From the NCBI GenBank assembly GCA_018268085.1, contig JAFDXE010000013.1:1-64000 (forward strand): a DNA stretch of 64,000 bases. Reading direction: 5' to 3'. Position 1 is the first letter of the stretch, and the number at the start of each line of letters is the position of its first letter. Positions 1 to 9,536 of this stretch are shown here, one piece after another. The notes below the pieces were generated by a model. The model searched no databases. It was not told the DNA's origin and saw only the letters and a program-made list of their open reading frames with translations. A program made the position numbers and the translations under genes. This stretch comes from Bacteroidota bacterium (GTDB taxonomy: Bacteria; Bacteroidota; Bacteroidia; Chitinophagales; Chitinophagaceae).

Positions 1-30
1 GTTCATATAAAAACTAATTCAGCATTTTTT

Positions 31-80
31 CAGTGAATCAGTGGCGGAAAAAATAATTGCCGCTGATTCACTGATTTTTT
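31..80 (+). terminator. Rho-independent terminator of an upstream gene outside the window
   Basis: An 11-bp perfect stem (31-41 with 63-73), extended inward by about four more pairs with one wobble, is followed directly by a run of seven T. No coding sequence lies to its left inside the window, so it probably ends a gene just beyond position 1. Confidence 0.75.
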
Positions 81-346
81 TATTCCCCTATTTGTTCCAC
101 CTCACTCCCACCCGCTCCGAAGGAGAGGGAGGATGATTCGTTTGCATTTTATCATTGGGCAACTAATTAAATTTAGTGTAGCCAGTGAAATGCGTGTAGA
201 AGTAGTTCAGCACGGTGCTATCGTACAAGTGTGCGACGCCACCGAAGCCGGGTAAAGTGTTGATGCCGGTAACCAAAATATTCTCTTTATCCAATAATCC
301 AAGTCCCCTATCTTTGCCGCAAAATTTCAAAACTAATTTATTCTTC

Positions 347-1222
347 ATGTCAGTTCTGGTTAACAAAAATTCTAAAGTAATTGTACAGGGATTTACAGGT
401 ACGGAAGGAACATTCCACGCAACACAAATGATCGAATACGGAACACAGGTAGTAGGTGGTGTTACGCCGGGAAAAGGCGGTACCAGTCACCTCGACAGGC
501 CTGTATTTAACACCGTTGCCGACGCGGTAAAAGCCACGAAGGCAGACACGAGTATCATTTTTGTTCCGCCGGCTTTTGCAGGAGATGCGATCATGGAAGC
601 GGCCGAAGCGGGTATCGGGTTGGTAGTGTGCATTACGGAAGGAATTCCGGTTCAGGACATGGTGAAAGTAAAAAATTACCTGAAGGGCGGCAATACCAGG
701 CTGATCGGCCCGAACTGCCCGGGTGTAATTACGGCGGAAGAATGTAAAGTGGGCATCATGCCGGGATTTATTTTTAAGAAAGGAAGAGTGGGTATCGTAT
801 CAAAATCGGGAACCTTAACCTACGAAGCAGCCGACCAGGTAGCGAAAGCAGGATTGGGCATTTCTACAGCCATTGGCATTGGCGGCGATCCTATTATTGG
901 AACAACTACCAAAGAAGCGGTTGAACTGCTGATGAATGATCCGGAAACAGATGCGATAGTTATGATAGGTGAAATCGGTGGCGGTATGGAAGCCGAAGCT
1001 GCAAACTATATTAAATCTACAGGAAATAAAAAACCGGTTGTAGGTTTTATTGCCGGACAAACTGCGCCTCCCGGTAGAAGAATGGGACATGCCGGTGCCA
1101 TTGTGGGCGGGGCAGATGATACCGCTGCGGCTAAAATGAAAATTATGGCAGAGTGTGGGATACATGTGGTAGCGAGCCCGGCGGATATTGGCAAAACAAT
1201 GAAAGAAGCGGTGTCGAAGTGA
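347..1222 (+). CDS. sucD: Succinyl-CoA synthetase (ADP-forming) alpha subunit
   Basis: The alpha subunit binds CoA and carries the phosphohistidine in the TCA-cycle conversion of succinyl-CoA to succinate with substrate-level phosphorylation. It works in the cytoplasm with SucB/SucC beta. The 291-residue protein has the expected length. Its N-terminal CoA-binding Rossmann region ([12 protein letters not shown]) is followed by the ATP-citrate-lyase/succinyl-CoA ligase signature around GGDPIIGT, and the phosphohistidine lies in the GHAGAI segment near the C-terminus. I chose ATG 347 because family members begin [10 protein letters not shown]; the upstream in-frame ATG at 215 would add 44 unrelated residues. 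No beta subunit is adjacent, so sucC must lie elsewhere. Upstream (81-346) I see no other gene. A strong terminator follows at 1255. Confidence 0.96.
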   Translation: MSVLVNKNSKVIVQGFTGTEGTFHATQMIEYGTQVVGGVTPGKGGTSHLDRPVFNTVADAVKATKADTSIIFVPPAFAGDAIMEAAEAGIGLVVCITEGIPVQDMVKVKNYLKGGNTRLIGPNCPGVITAEECKVGIMPGFIFKKGRVGIVSKSGTLTYEAADQVAKAGLGISTAIGIGGDPIIGTTTKEAVELLMNDPETDAIVMIGEIGGGMEAEAANYIKSTGNKKPVVGFIAGQTAPPGRRMGHAGAIVGGADDTAAAKMKIMAECGIHVVASPADIGKTMKEAVSK

Positions 1223-1254
1223 TGGGTGGATGCAGGATAACGTATATATAATTG

Positions 1255-1277
1255 AAGGGCTGTGAAGCCCTTTTTTT
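1255..1277 (+). terminator. Rho-independent terminator after sucD
   Basis: AAGGGCT pairs with AGCCCTT around a GTGA loop, followed by a T run, 32 bp after the sucD stop. Confidence 0.85.
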
Positions 1278-1363
1278 ATTGAGGGTAAATGATGCAGGGA
1301 TGAGATGATTTGATGCAGAGCTCACCACTGGTAGCCTGCAGCTAAAAGCTGATAATCGGAACC

Positions 1364-1387
1364 AAAAAAAAGGGCGGGCCCTCGCCC
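1364..1387 (-). terminator. Terminator of the minus-strand DUF4476 gene
   Basis: Read on the minus strand, GGGCG pairs with CGCCC and is followed by eight T, starting about 30 bp beyond the stop of the DUF4476 gene. Confidence 0.7.
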
Positions 1388-1417
1388 AACCCTTCGTTGT
1401 ATAGCCATGAAAACATC

Positions 1418-2107
1418 TTACCGGGAAGTGCTGATAAAATCTGCCAATGCTTCTTTGCTGCTGCTGAAACTGAGTGCGTCGTTTACAACGTAATAATTGT
1501 TTTTATCTGTTGCGGAACGATAGGCGGTTTTGGCAATGTCGAGCCTGCTGTTATCAAAACTGAACAGGAACATAAGTTCTTTTACCTGAGCTGCAGTAAA
1601 ACAATTGCTGCTCATCGCCTGCCTGGCTACGGCCATTTTAGTTGATTCAAAATTGCTGTTGCAGATGGATTGTTTCAATTGGTTAAAATCGGCGCTGTTC
1701 ATTGCCTGGTGATTATAACCATGTTCCCAACTGTTGTGTTCATTGTGATGATCATTGTCCCGATCGCGGCCGAGCCTGCGTTCTTCAATACATGCTTTAC
1801 CAAAACGGTTGATGAGCACATTTACCTGGAAGCCTGGCTTTACGTACACATTTTCATCATAGATCAATTGCGCTTTGCGTTGATTCCAGCCATAGGTTTT
1901 TTTATACACTTTTACATTGTGAAAACCTGCGTTGATATTTGTTTGTACAACATCATTGGTATATCCGTTACCGCAGTTCCGGCTATCAATGAAAATATTT
2001 ACTTTGTTGCTACCCTCGGTTGAAACCGTTAGTATACCCTGGTAAGGAGATGCATACGCAAAAGTAGTTACCAGGAAGAATGCGATGAGTGTAAAAATTC
2101 GTTTCAT
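1418..2107 (-). CDS. Secreted DUF4476 domain protein (paralogue 1)
   Basis: A protein of 229 residues with a clear Sec signal peptide (MKRIFTLIAFFLVTTFAYA) and so probably periplasmic or surface-exposed. The last ~95 residues match the DUF4476 pattern: a Cys-containing segment (NCFTAAQVKELMFLFSFD), then repeated short helices and a terminal FSSSKEALADF motif. The N-terminal half is a beta-rich module of its own, different from the one in the two paralogues at 33.9 and 36.9 kb. I chose the start at 2107 because the signal peptide begins there; the open frame continues upstream without family-like sequence. It is divergently transcribed from the macroglobulin gene. The function of DUF4476 is not known. 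Confidence 0.85.
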   Translation of the reverse strand: MKRIFTLIAFFLVTTFAYASPYQGILTVSTEGSNKVNIFIDSRNCGNGYTNDVVQTNINAGFHNVKVYKKTYGWNQRKAQLIYDENVYVKPGFQVNVLINRFGKACIEERRLGRDRDNDHHNEHNSWEHGYNHQAMNSADFNQLKQSICNSNFESTKMAVARQAMSSNCFTAAQVKELMFLFSFDNSRLDIAKTAYRSATDKNNYYVVNDALSFSSSKEALADFISTSR

Positions 2108-2288
2108 AATCTTGCATTTAAAAGTTATCAATGTATGTACGCAATTTTGATGCAGGGCGGGTGAAAAAGTAAAACGGGGTGTAGATAATAAAAAGTTAAA
2201 GAAATGCACCGGGAAGGTTTATGTATTTTATATTACTCTTACATCTATTAGCTTAGATGATCTAACAATAATTTGTAAAACGAAACGG

Positions 2289-5200
2289 ATGACTGTAAAA
2301 ATATTTTTACCACTGCTACTACTTAATTTACTTATGACTACTGCATTTGCACAGCAACAGGATGATTATGCATCAGACTGGAAAAAAGTTGAAGGCCTGG
2401 AAAAGAAAGGGCTTACCGCTTCAGCACTTAAAGAAGTGATCGGCATTTTCAACAAAGCGCTGCTGAATAATAACGAGCCGCAACAAATTAAATCGGCCAT
2501 TTACCAGGTTAAATACCGGAACCTTGTTGAGGAAAACAGTGTTCCTTCCAATATTTTATACATCGATACGCTGATTGAAAAATCAAAAGCCCCGGTTATG
2601 AATATCCTGCAGAGTATGAAGGCAGAGCTGTTGTGGAATTTCAAAAACAGGAACAGGTATTTATTTTATTCGAGAACACGCATTACGGATGATAATGCGA
2701 CGGATATTTTAACCTGGAGTATTGATAAATTCAACAACAGTATTGCTGCCTTATACAATGCATCCTTATCGCAGGAAACCTTATTACAAAATACTGCATT
2801 GAATAACTGGGATGCCATTCTGCAAAAAGGAATCAACAGCAGGGATCTCCGTCCTTCATTGTACGATTTTCTTGCACACCGGGCAATTGCATTCTTCGGC
2901 AATGCAGAAAATGATGTAACAAATCCTGCGTATAAGTTTATCATTAATGATGAACATGTGTTTGACCCGGCCAATGAATTTATTAACCTGAAGATTGCTA
3001 CAACCGATGCACAATCGCTTTACTACCGGGCATTATTGATATACCAGGATATTTTACGGTTTCATATAAACGATAAAGATCCGGGCGCATTGATAGATGC
3101 AGATCTGTTGCGACTGACTTTTGTAAACAGGTATGCTGTGATCAGCAATAAAACAAAATTATATGAAGCCGCATTGCAGTTTATTGAAACAAAGTACAGC
3201 CACCATGTTGCATCCGGTGCTGCCATTTTTTTACAGGCGCAGTTGTACCAGCAATCCGGTAGTAATTTTCATCCGTTTACCAATAAAGAAGTTCAATATG
3301 ATTTGGTTAAAGCCACACAACTTTGCGAAAAATTAATTGCTGCATTTCCACATTCAGAAGCAGCCGACAGGGCAACCAATTTATTATTCAGCATTAAATC
3401 TCCGCAATTAAAAATTGAAACAGAAAAAGTAAATATCCCGGGAGTGCCTTTTCTTTCGCTGGTATCGTACAGGAATATTGAAACCCTTTATTTCCGCGTA
3501 GTAAAAAGCAACAGGAACGAGATACAAAAGATCAGGAGTGATAACAATATGTGGAAGCTGGCAACTGCGCTAACACCCGTGCTATCCTGGAAAACAGATC
3601 TGCCGCAGCAACAGGATTTTCAGCAACACAGTACAGAAATAAAAACCGGCGCACTCGAAACCGGTATGTATATCATCCTTGCGAGCATCTCGCCGGATTT
3701 CAGCATAGCCAACAATATCATCGGCTGGCAAACAACTTATGTAAGCAATATCAGCTATATCGACAATAACAACAATGAATTGTATGTACTGAACAGAAAT
3801 GATGGCCGTCCGATACCGAATACAAACCTTCAACTATGGGAAAGCAGGTACAACGATAAAAAAGGAATATATGAAGATGTGAAGCTGGCAAAATATACTG
3901 CCGACCAGGATGGATATATCAAAGTAAAAAAATCAAAATCCTATTACAATACCTATTACCAGTTGTACAACGGCAATGATGAGTTGTTTACAGACGACGC
4001 CAATTATAATTATGAATATAACAACCAGGATACGGTTCGTTTCCGGAAAAAAACTTTTCTTTTTACAGACAGAGGTATTTACCGGCCCGGACAGTTGGTA
4101 CATTTTAAAGGCATTGTTGTAAGCAAAGAAGTGAAATCGGGGCGAAGCAATATTGTAACCGGTTTTAAATCGAATATCCGTTTGATAGATGTGAACGGAG
4201 AAATTGTGCAGCGGCTCCAGTTAACAACAAATGAATTTGGTTCTTTTAGCGGCAGCTTTACCCTTCCCGAAAACCTGCTCAACGGTTCGTTTACTGTTTC
4301 AGACTCTATAACAGAATCGTACACTTCTTTTAATGTAGAAGAATACAAGCGGCCAAAGTTCAGGGTGGAAGTAAAAAAACCATCGGGTACATACCGGGTA
4401 AACGACAGCATTGAAGTAAAAGGCCTGGCGCAAGCTTATGCCGGTAATAAAATTGACGGCGCCAATGTAACGTACAGGGTTACCCGAAAAGTAAACTACC
4501 CTGTATGGCGTAGCTGGGGTTATCGCTTGCTGCCTTATCCGCAACCTTCACCAATGGAAATTACAACCGGGCAAACCAAAACAGACAAGAATGGTGAGTT
4601 TACTATTATTTTTAAAGCCATCCCTGATGAAACAATAAACAAAGCAGACCAGCCGATTTTCAATTATGAAGTATCTGCAGATATTACCGACCTGAATGGT
4701 GAAACAAGAAGTGGCAATGCCAATGTGCAGGTAGCTTACCAGTCGGTGCAATTGAGTATTACCAGCGCCGACAATCTTTTACTGGATAGCTTACATACCA
4801 TTAAAGTGAGCAGTAAGAATATGAATGGCCTGTTTGAGCAAACAGTTGTACAGGTGAAATTCTTACAACTACAGCAGCCGGCTACAATTTACCGCGACCG
4901 GTTTTGGCAAATACCCGACCAGTTTGTAATGAGCAGGGAAGCCTTTGAAAAAGATTTTCCGTATGATGCGTATGCAGATGAAAATCAAATGAACAAATGG
5001 ACTGTAACAGATAGCATTATCAATACAGACAGCACCAATGAAAATGCAGCGTTCACCTTCACGCACAAACCAACAAAAGAAGGCTGGTATAAAATAGTGG
5101 CCACAACCGTTGATAAATATGGCGAAACGGCCAGCACGGAAAATTATATTTACCTGAAAGGAAATAGCGTACATCCCATTAGCAAACCCGTGTTGTTAAC

Positions 5201-8200
5201 CAGCAATCAATCGATATTGCATCCGGGTGAAAAATTACAATACACGATTGAAACCGGTTTTAGCCGGGTGCACCTTATCCATTCCGTTACGAGAATGCAA
5301 ACACCTTCCGTTACCACAAAATCAACGGTACAATCCGGTAAACCTTTCAGCAATGAGTTATCCATTACAGACAATGACCGCGGAGGATTAGATATAGACT
5401 ATGCGTTTGTGCAGCACAACCGGGTGTACAGCGGTTCAAAAAGAATATATATCCCGTGGGATAATAAAGACCTGAAGATAACGTACGAAACCTTCAGGGA
5501 TAAAGTATTACCGGGGAGCGAGGAAAAATGGAAGATCAATATCACAGGATCTAAAGCGGAAAAAGTTGCAGCGGAAGCATTGATCAATATGTATGATGCA
5601 TCGTTGGATCAGTTTAGTGTAACATCCTGGGAAGACATCAAATCATTATGGCCGTTATTAACCGATCAGCTAACGTGGAAGGCTAACGGCTTTGCTGCCG
5701 TGTCTGCTTTTTTCATGAACCGATTAAAGAATGAGCGGGTGCAGGTAAAAGCAAAAACGTATGACCGGCTGATTGCGGGATGGAGTGAAGGAGATCTTTA
5801 CTACAGGAGAAGAGAAGATGTAGTTTACGAGTGGGATAGTAACGCAAGCTTTTCAATGAGTACAGCCGGTATTAATGGTGCGCTTGAAGGGCGTGTTTCC
5901 GGACTTACATTAAAAAAATCAAAGTCTGTTAAAGAGGAGGAATTCAAAGTAGCCGCTCCGGTTGCTGTGAGTAAAGGAAATGTTGATGGTGATGGAATTG
6001 TTGATGTATTGGAAGCAGGGAATGGGAATTATACTGAAGATGGCAACATCCAGGTACGCAAAAACTTCAATGAAAATGCATTCTTCTTTCCTTCGTTGCA
6101 AACAGATGCAAATGGCAACATCAGTTTTTCATTTACCATGCCGGAAGCACTTACCAGTTGGAATATGATGACACTGGCACATACCAAAGACCTGTCGAGT
6201 GTATTTTCCGTAAAATCCGTGATCACACAAAAACCGTTAATGGTTCAACCCAATGCACCCAGGTTTTTAAGAGAGAACGACCGGATGGAATTTTCCGTGA
6301 AAGTGGTGAATGTGTCCGACAGCGAATTAACCGGCACCACCCAACTGGAACTATTAGACGCAACAACCAATAAACCGGTAGATGGCTGGTTTAAAAACAT
6401 ATTCCCGGTTCAGTATTTTACGGTTGCTGCCGGGCAAAGCACCGTTGTGAAATTTCCCATAGACATTCCTAACGGTTTCAACAGCGCCCTCCTCTACCGG
6501 GTAAAAGCCGTGGCCACAAAAGAATCTTTCAGTGATGGTGAAGAAGCGGCAATGCCCGTTTTAATTAACCGGGAACTGGTAACAGAATCCATGCCGTTGA
6601 ACATGCGGAATGAAACTAGCAAAAATTTTAAATTCGAAAAATTATTAACCAGTAACAACAGCAATACGCTCACCCATCAATCCTTTACCATTGAATATAC
6701 CAGCAACCCGGCCTGGTATGCAGTGCAGTCGCTTCCGTATTTAATGGAATATCCGTATGAATGTGCAGAACAGAATTTTAACCGTTACTACGCCAATACA
6801 CTGGCTTCCTATGTAAGCAACAGCACGCCAAAGATCAAAGCTGTTTTTGAAAAGTGGAAGAATAGCGACAGTTCCGCATTGCTGAGCAACCTGCAGAAAA
6901 ATGAATCATTAAAATCTGCCTTGTTGCAGGAAACGCCTTGGGTATTGGCGGCAAAAAATGAACAGGAACAAAAGAAAAACATTGCCGTGCTGTTTGATAT
7001 GGTGCGGTTATCGAAAGAAAAAGCGGCTACGCTCAACAAATTAAAAGAATTACAAAATGCAATGGGCGCATTCTCCTGGTTTAAAGGCGGGCCCGATGAT
7101 CGTTACATGACGCAATACATTCTTACCGGCATCGGACATTTGATAAAACTCCATGCACTAACAGATGAAGAGTACAGCAACATTAAACCGGTGATTGAAA
7201 GAGCACTGCCTTATCTCGATTCGAAACTGAAAGAAGAATATGATGCCTTAAAAAGAAATACGAAAGATATGAAAGCCAATCACCTTTCATATACAGCGAT
7301 TCAATTCCTGTACATGCGTAGTTTTTTTAGTGCTTTCCCTGTTGCCGGAAATACGCAAACTGCACTGAATTATTTTAAGCAGCAATCACAACAATACTGG
7401 CTGCAAAAAAGTAAGTACATGCAGGCGATGATTGCATTGGCATTATCAAGAATGAACGACAGCAAAACGCCCGTAGCGATCATTGCTTCATTGAAAGAAA
7501 ACGCAATTCTCTCAGAAGAGATGGGTATGTACTGGAAAGAATTTACAGCAAGAGGTTATTATTGGTATCAATCACCGGTAGAAAGTCAATCGCTGATGAT
7601 AGAAGCTTTTGCTGAAATTGACAAAAACACGATTACCGTCGACAACCTAAAAACCTGGTTGCTAAAACAAAAGCAAACCCAGCATTGGGGAACCACGAGG
7701 GCAACTGCCGAAGCCTGTTATGCATTATTAATGAACGGAAGCAAGTGGTTACAGGAAGAAAAGAATATCGTGATCAATGCAGGTAATACAACCATTAAAA
7801 GTGCAGATGAAACTACGGAAGCCGGCACCGGCTATTTCAAAAAAATAATACCGGGAGAGAAAGTACAGCAGGGAATGGGCAATATAACGGTAACGGTAAG
7901 CGGTAATCAACAAAATAAATCGGCTTCCTGGGGTGCGGTTTACTGGCAGTATTTCGAAGACCTGGATAAGATCACTGCAGCAGAAACGCCGTTAAAGCTG
8001 GTTAAGAAAATTTTCGTTGAAAAAAATACCGATCGGGGACAGGAATTAGTGGCCGTTAACGAAGGAGATGAACTTCATGTTGGTGATAAAATTAAAGTAC
8101 GGATTGAATTAAGAGCCGACAGGGATATGGAATACGTACACATGAAAGACATGCGTGCCGCCTGTATGGAACCGGTGAATGTGCTGAGTGAATATAAATG

Positions 8201-8408
8201 GCAGGGTGGCCTGGGTTATTATGAATCAACCAAAGACGCCAGCACCAATTTCTTTTTCAACTGGCTGCCGAAAGGAACCTATGTTTTTGAATACCCGGTA
8301 TTCGTAACGCACAGCGGAAATTTCAGCAATGGCATTACTACCATACAATGCATGTATGCTCCGGAATTTACCAGTCATAGTGAAGGGATAAGGGTGAGCG
8401 TTGAATAG
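2289..8408 (+). CDS. Alpha-2-macroglobulin family protein with thioester motif
   Basis: A 2039-residue secreted protein with an N-terminal signal peptide ending near AFA-Q (residues ~20-22) and no lipobox. In order it shows a helical TPR-like N-terminal region, a series of macroglobulin (MG2-like) beta domains (from about residue 590, FTDRGIYRPGQLVHFKG), a bait-region-like stretch, the A2M core domain (around residues 1260-1300, PEALTSWNMMTLAHT) and the thioester/TED region with ECAEQ, Cys at residue 1492. Known bacterial homologues trap proteases at the cell envelope through the Cys-Gln thioester. Around residues 1195-1205 a short stretch (ALEGRVSGLTL) resembles the plug motif of SusC/TonB-dependent receptors. 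No penicillin-binding protein 1C gene is adjacent, unlike the common proteobacterial pairing. The biological target is unknown. Confidence 0.92.
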   Translation: MTVKIFLPLLLLNLLMTTAFAQQQDDYASDWKKVEGLEKKGLTASALKEVIGIFNKALLNNNEPQQIKSAIYQVKYRNLVEENSVPSNILYIDTLIEKSKAPVMNILQSMKAELLWNFKNRNRYLFYSRTRITDDNATDILTWSIDKFNNSIAALYNASLSQETLLQNTALNNWDAILQKGINSRDLRPSLYDFLAHRAIAFFGNAENDVTNPAYKFIINDEHVFDPANEFINLKIATTDAQSLYYRALLIYQDILRFHINDKDPGALIDADLLRLTFVNRYAVISNKTKLYEAALQFIETKYSHHVASGAAIFLQAQLYQQSGSNFHPFTNKEVQYDLVKATQLCEKLIAAFPHSEAADRATNLLFSIKSPQLKIETEKVNIPGVPFLSLVSYRNIETLYFRVVKSNRNEIQKIRSDNNMWKLATALTPVLSWKTDLPQQQDFQQHSTEIKTGALETGMYIILASISPDFSIANNIIGWQTTYVSNISYIDNNNNELYVLNRNDGRPIPNTNLQLWESRYNDKKGIYEDVKLAKYTADQDGYIKVKKSKSYYNTYYQLYNGNDELFTDDANYNYEYNNQDTVRFRKKTFLFTDRGIYRPGQLVHFKGIVVSKEVKSGRSNIVTGFKSNIRLIDVNGEIVQRLQLTTNEFGSFSGSFTLPENLLNGSFTVSDSITESYTSFNVEEYKRPKFRVEVKKPSGTYRVNDSIEVKGLAQAYAGNKIDGANVTYRVTRKVNYPVWRSWGYRLLPYPQPSPMEITTGQTKTDKNGEFTIIFKAIPDETINKADQPIFNYEVSADITDLNGETRSGNANVQVAYQSVQLSITSADNLLLDSLHTIKVSSKNMNGLFEQTVVQVKFLQLQQPATIYRDRFWQIPDQFVMSREAFEKDFPYDAYADENQMNKWTVTDSIINTDSTNENAAFTFTHKPTKEGWYKIVATTVDKYGETASTENYIYLKGNSVHPISKPVLLTSNQSILHPGEKLQYTIETGFSRVHLIHSVTRMQTPSVTTKSTVQSGKPFSNELSITDNDRGGLDIDYAFVQHNRVYSGSKRIYIPWDNKDLKITYETFRDKVLPGSEEKWKINITGSKAEKVAAEALINMYDASLDQFSVTSWEDIKSLWPLLTDQLTWKANGFAAVSAFFMNRLKNERVQVKAKTYDRLIAGWSEGDLYYRRREDVVYEWDSNASFSMSTAGINGALEGRVSGLTLKKSKSVKEEEFKVAAPVAVSKGNVDGDGIVDVLEAGNGNYTEDGNIQVRKNFNENAFFFPSLQTDANGNISFSFTMPEALTSWNMMTLAHTKDLSSVFSVKSVITQKPLMVQPNAPRFLRENDRMEFSVKVVNVSDSELTGTTQLELLDATTNKPVDGWFKNIFPVQYFTVAAGQSTVVKFPIDIPNGFNSALLYRVKAVATKESFSDGEEAAMPVLINRELVTESMPLNMRNETSKNFKFEKLLTSNNSNTLTHQSFTIEYTSNPAWYAVQSLPYLMEYPYECAEQNFNRYYANTLASYVSNSTPKIKAVFEKWKNSDSSALLSNLQKNESLKSALLQETPWVLAAKNEQEQKKNIAVLFDMVRLSKEKAATLNKLKELQNAMGAFSWFKGGPDDRYMTQYILTGIGHLIKLHALTDEEYSNIKPVIERALPYLDSKLKEEYDALKRNTKDMKANHLSYTAIQFLYMRSFFSAFPVAGNTQTALNYFKQQSQQYWLQKSKYMQAMIALALSRMNDSKTPVAIIASLKENAILSEEMGMYWKEFTARGYYWYQSPVESQSLMIEAFAEIDKNTITVDNLKTWLLKQKQTQHWGTTRATAEACYALLMNGSKWLQEEKNIVINAGNTTIKSADETTEAGTGYFKKIIPGEKVQQGMGNITVTVSGNQQNKSASWGAVYWQYFEDLDKITAAETPLKLVKKIFVEKNTDRGQELVAVNEGDELHVGDKIKVRIELRADRDMEYVHMKDMRAACMEPVNVLSEYKWQGGLGYYESTKDASTNFFFNWLPKGTYVFEYPVFVTHSGNFSNGITTIQCMYAPEFTSHSEGIRVSVE

Positions 8409-8422
8409 TAGTATTGAGTTGT

Positions 8423-8464
8423 AAGTTTTAAGTTGCAGGTTTCAAGTTTTAAGTTGCAAGTTTC
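8423..8464. repeat. Two tandem copies of a 21-bp intergenic repeat
   Basis: Positions 8423-8443 and 8444-8464 are the same 21-mer with one difference (core AAGTTTTAAGTTGCA followed by R and GTTTC). It sits just after the macroglobulin stop. Degenerate partial copies flank it. Confidence 0.8.
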
Positions 8465-8558
8465 AGGTACAAAGTAGGCATTGATTTTTTTCATTGTTGA
8501 ATTGCCTTTGTATTTTTACCGGATCACTTTTTAATTTTTACTTTTTAATTGTATTCCG

Positions 8559-8954
8559 GTGGCTGATCAAACTTATAGCATTCCGTTACGTTACCGTAAA
8601 ATGGAAAACCTGCACATTGTATTCTGGTTGTTTAAAGATATCAGTTGGTGTATGATCTGGCGGCCTTTGGGCATTGCAATGATTTTTCCAACCCTGCTCA
8701 TCGCTATCGTAATTGCCTGGAGAACGAGGCAGTATATGAGCGAGTTGTGTCATAACCTGGCTATTACCGTTTGGATTGCTGCCAATAGTTACTGGATGAT
8801 CAGTGAATTTTTTCATTTTGATATGAATCCGCTTTTCGGCGAATACACTTTTAAGCATTTAGCAATTGTTCCGTTTGTGTTGGGAATTTTGTTCCTGGGA
8901 TTTTATTATATCGTATGGAAGCCGCGGCATAAAGATGAGTTGGAAACGATGTGA
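8559..8954 (+). CDS. Conserved small integral membrane protein of unknown function
   Basis: A 131-residue protein with about four hydrophobic helices (residues ~18-28, 34-53, 65-82 and 101-118) and charged ends, so probably an inner-membrane protein. The conserved-looking stretch starts at YRKMENLHIVFWLFKD, which is why I use the GTG at 8559; an ATG at 8601 is the alternative and would keep only MENLHI onward. I know of similar unnamed proteins in Bacteroidota but can assign no function. It stands alone between two intergenic stretches. Confidence 0.75.
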   Translation: MADQTYSIPLRYRKMENLHIVFWLFKDISWCMIWRPLGIAMIFPTLLIAIVIAWRTRQYMSELCHNLAITVWIAANSYWMISEFFHFDMNPLFGEYTFKHLAIVPFVLGILFLGFYYIVWKPRHKDELETM

Positions 8955-9356
8955 GTACACTGTTGAATTATTGAGGAAATATTTTTAGTGAAACATTCCT
9001 CACCGATCTACTCATTTCATTGTTGTAAGAGTTATAGAATTGCACAGTCAGCTTTATGCGCTCATTCAGCATACACAATTCAGCATTAAACATTCCCTCC
9101 GCCATTCATATCACAAAAACTACCACCCTTCCCTACTCCTCCTCCACTTGAACCGGATTGTATTGTGCAGCATCACCGCCGTATATATCTTCACATTTCA
9201 AATCTAAATGGAGCCTCGCTCCCATGTAAAATGAGCCAGTTTACGGTGGTCTTCGCCTCAACAATAAAGTGAAATTTACCACGCACGCTTGTATATGCTT
9301 AGCGGATTAAATTCATCAACATCCTGAGCTTTTAATTACCTTGTAGCATCTGTACC

Positions 9357-9370
9357 GTCTGCCGGCAGAC
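9357..9370. repeat. 14-bp perfect palindrome
   Basis: GTCTGCCGGCAGAC is its own reverse complement and shares the CTGCCGRCAG core with the repeat 70 bp downstream. Confidence 0.6.
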
Positions 9371-9431
9371 AATGTTCACGCACAACGTAATACAACAATG
9401 CTTGTGACGCTGGGATATATTCAGTCGTAGC

Positions 9432-9460
9432 AGTGAGTGACCTGTCTGCCGACAGGCAGG
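9432..9460 (-). repeat. Dispersed intergenic repeat, copy 1
   Basis: These 29 bases are the reverse complement of 54785-54813 with one mismatch. The element joins an imperfect palindrome (CCTGTC-TGCC-GACAGG) to the tail AGTGAGTGAC. A partial third copy is at 11609-11628. Confidence 0.8.
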
Positions 9461-9536
9461 CGCCACAGAAGCTGAGCGAAGCACCATCGCTGATAAACAA
9501 AACAACCCTATACTTTCAAATCAAAACTAACAAATC

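Larger units (their letters stand above)
8955..9536. other. Gene-free intergenic region of 582 bp with repeat sequences
   Basis: No convincing coding sequence on either strand. It contains a 14-bp perfect palindrome (GTCTGCCGGCAGAC, 9357-9370) and one copy of a dispersed repeat at 9432-9460. The rest shows nothing recognisable, and no strong promoter for the flotillin gene was found. Confidence 0.6.

Noticed and set aside
111..137. Regulatory hairpin around CTCCGAAGGAG near 111-121
   Set aside because: Short, with no nearby gene start or T run; treated as an intergenic repeat fragment.
215..346. Upstream in-frame extension of sucD from ATG 215
   Set aside because: The 44 extra residues resemble no succinyl-CoA synthetase and the family start is at 347.
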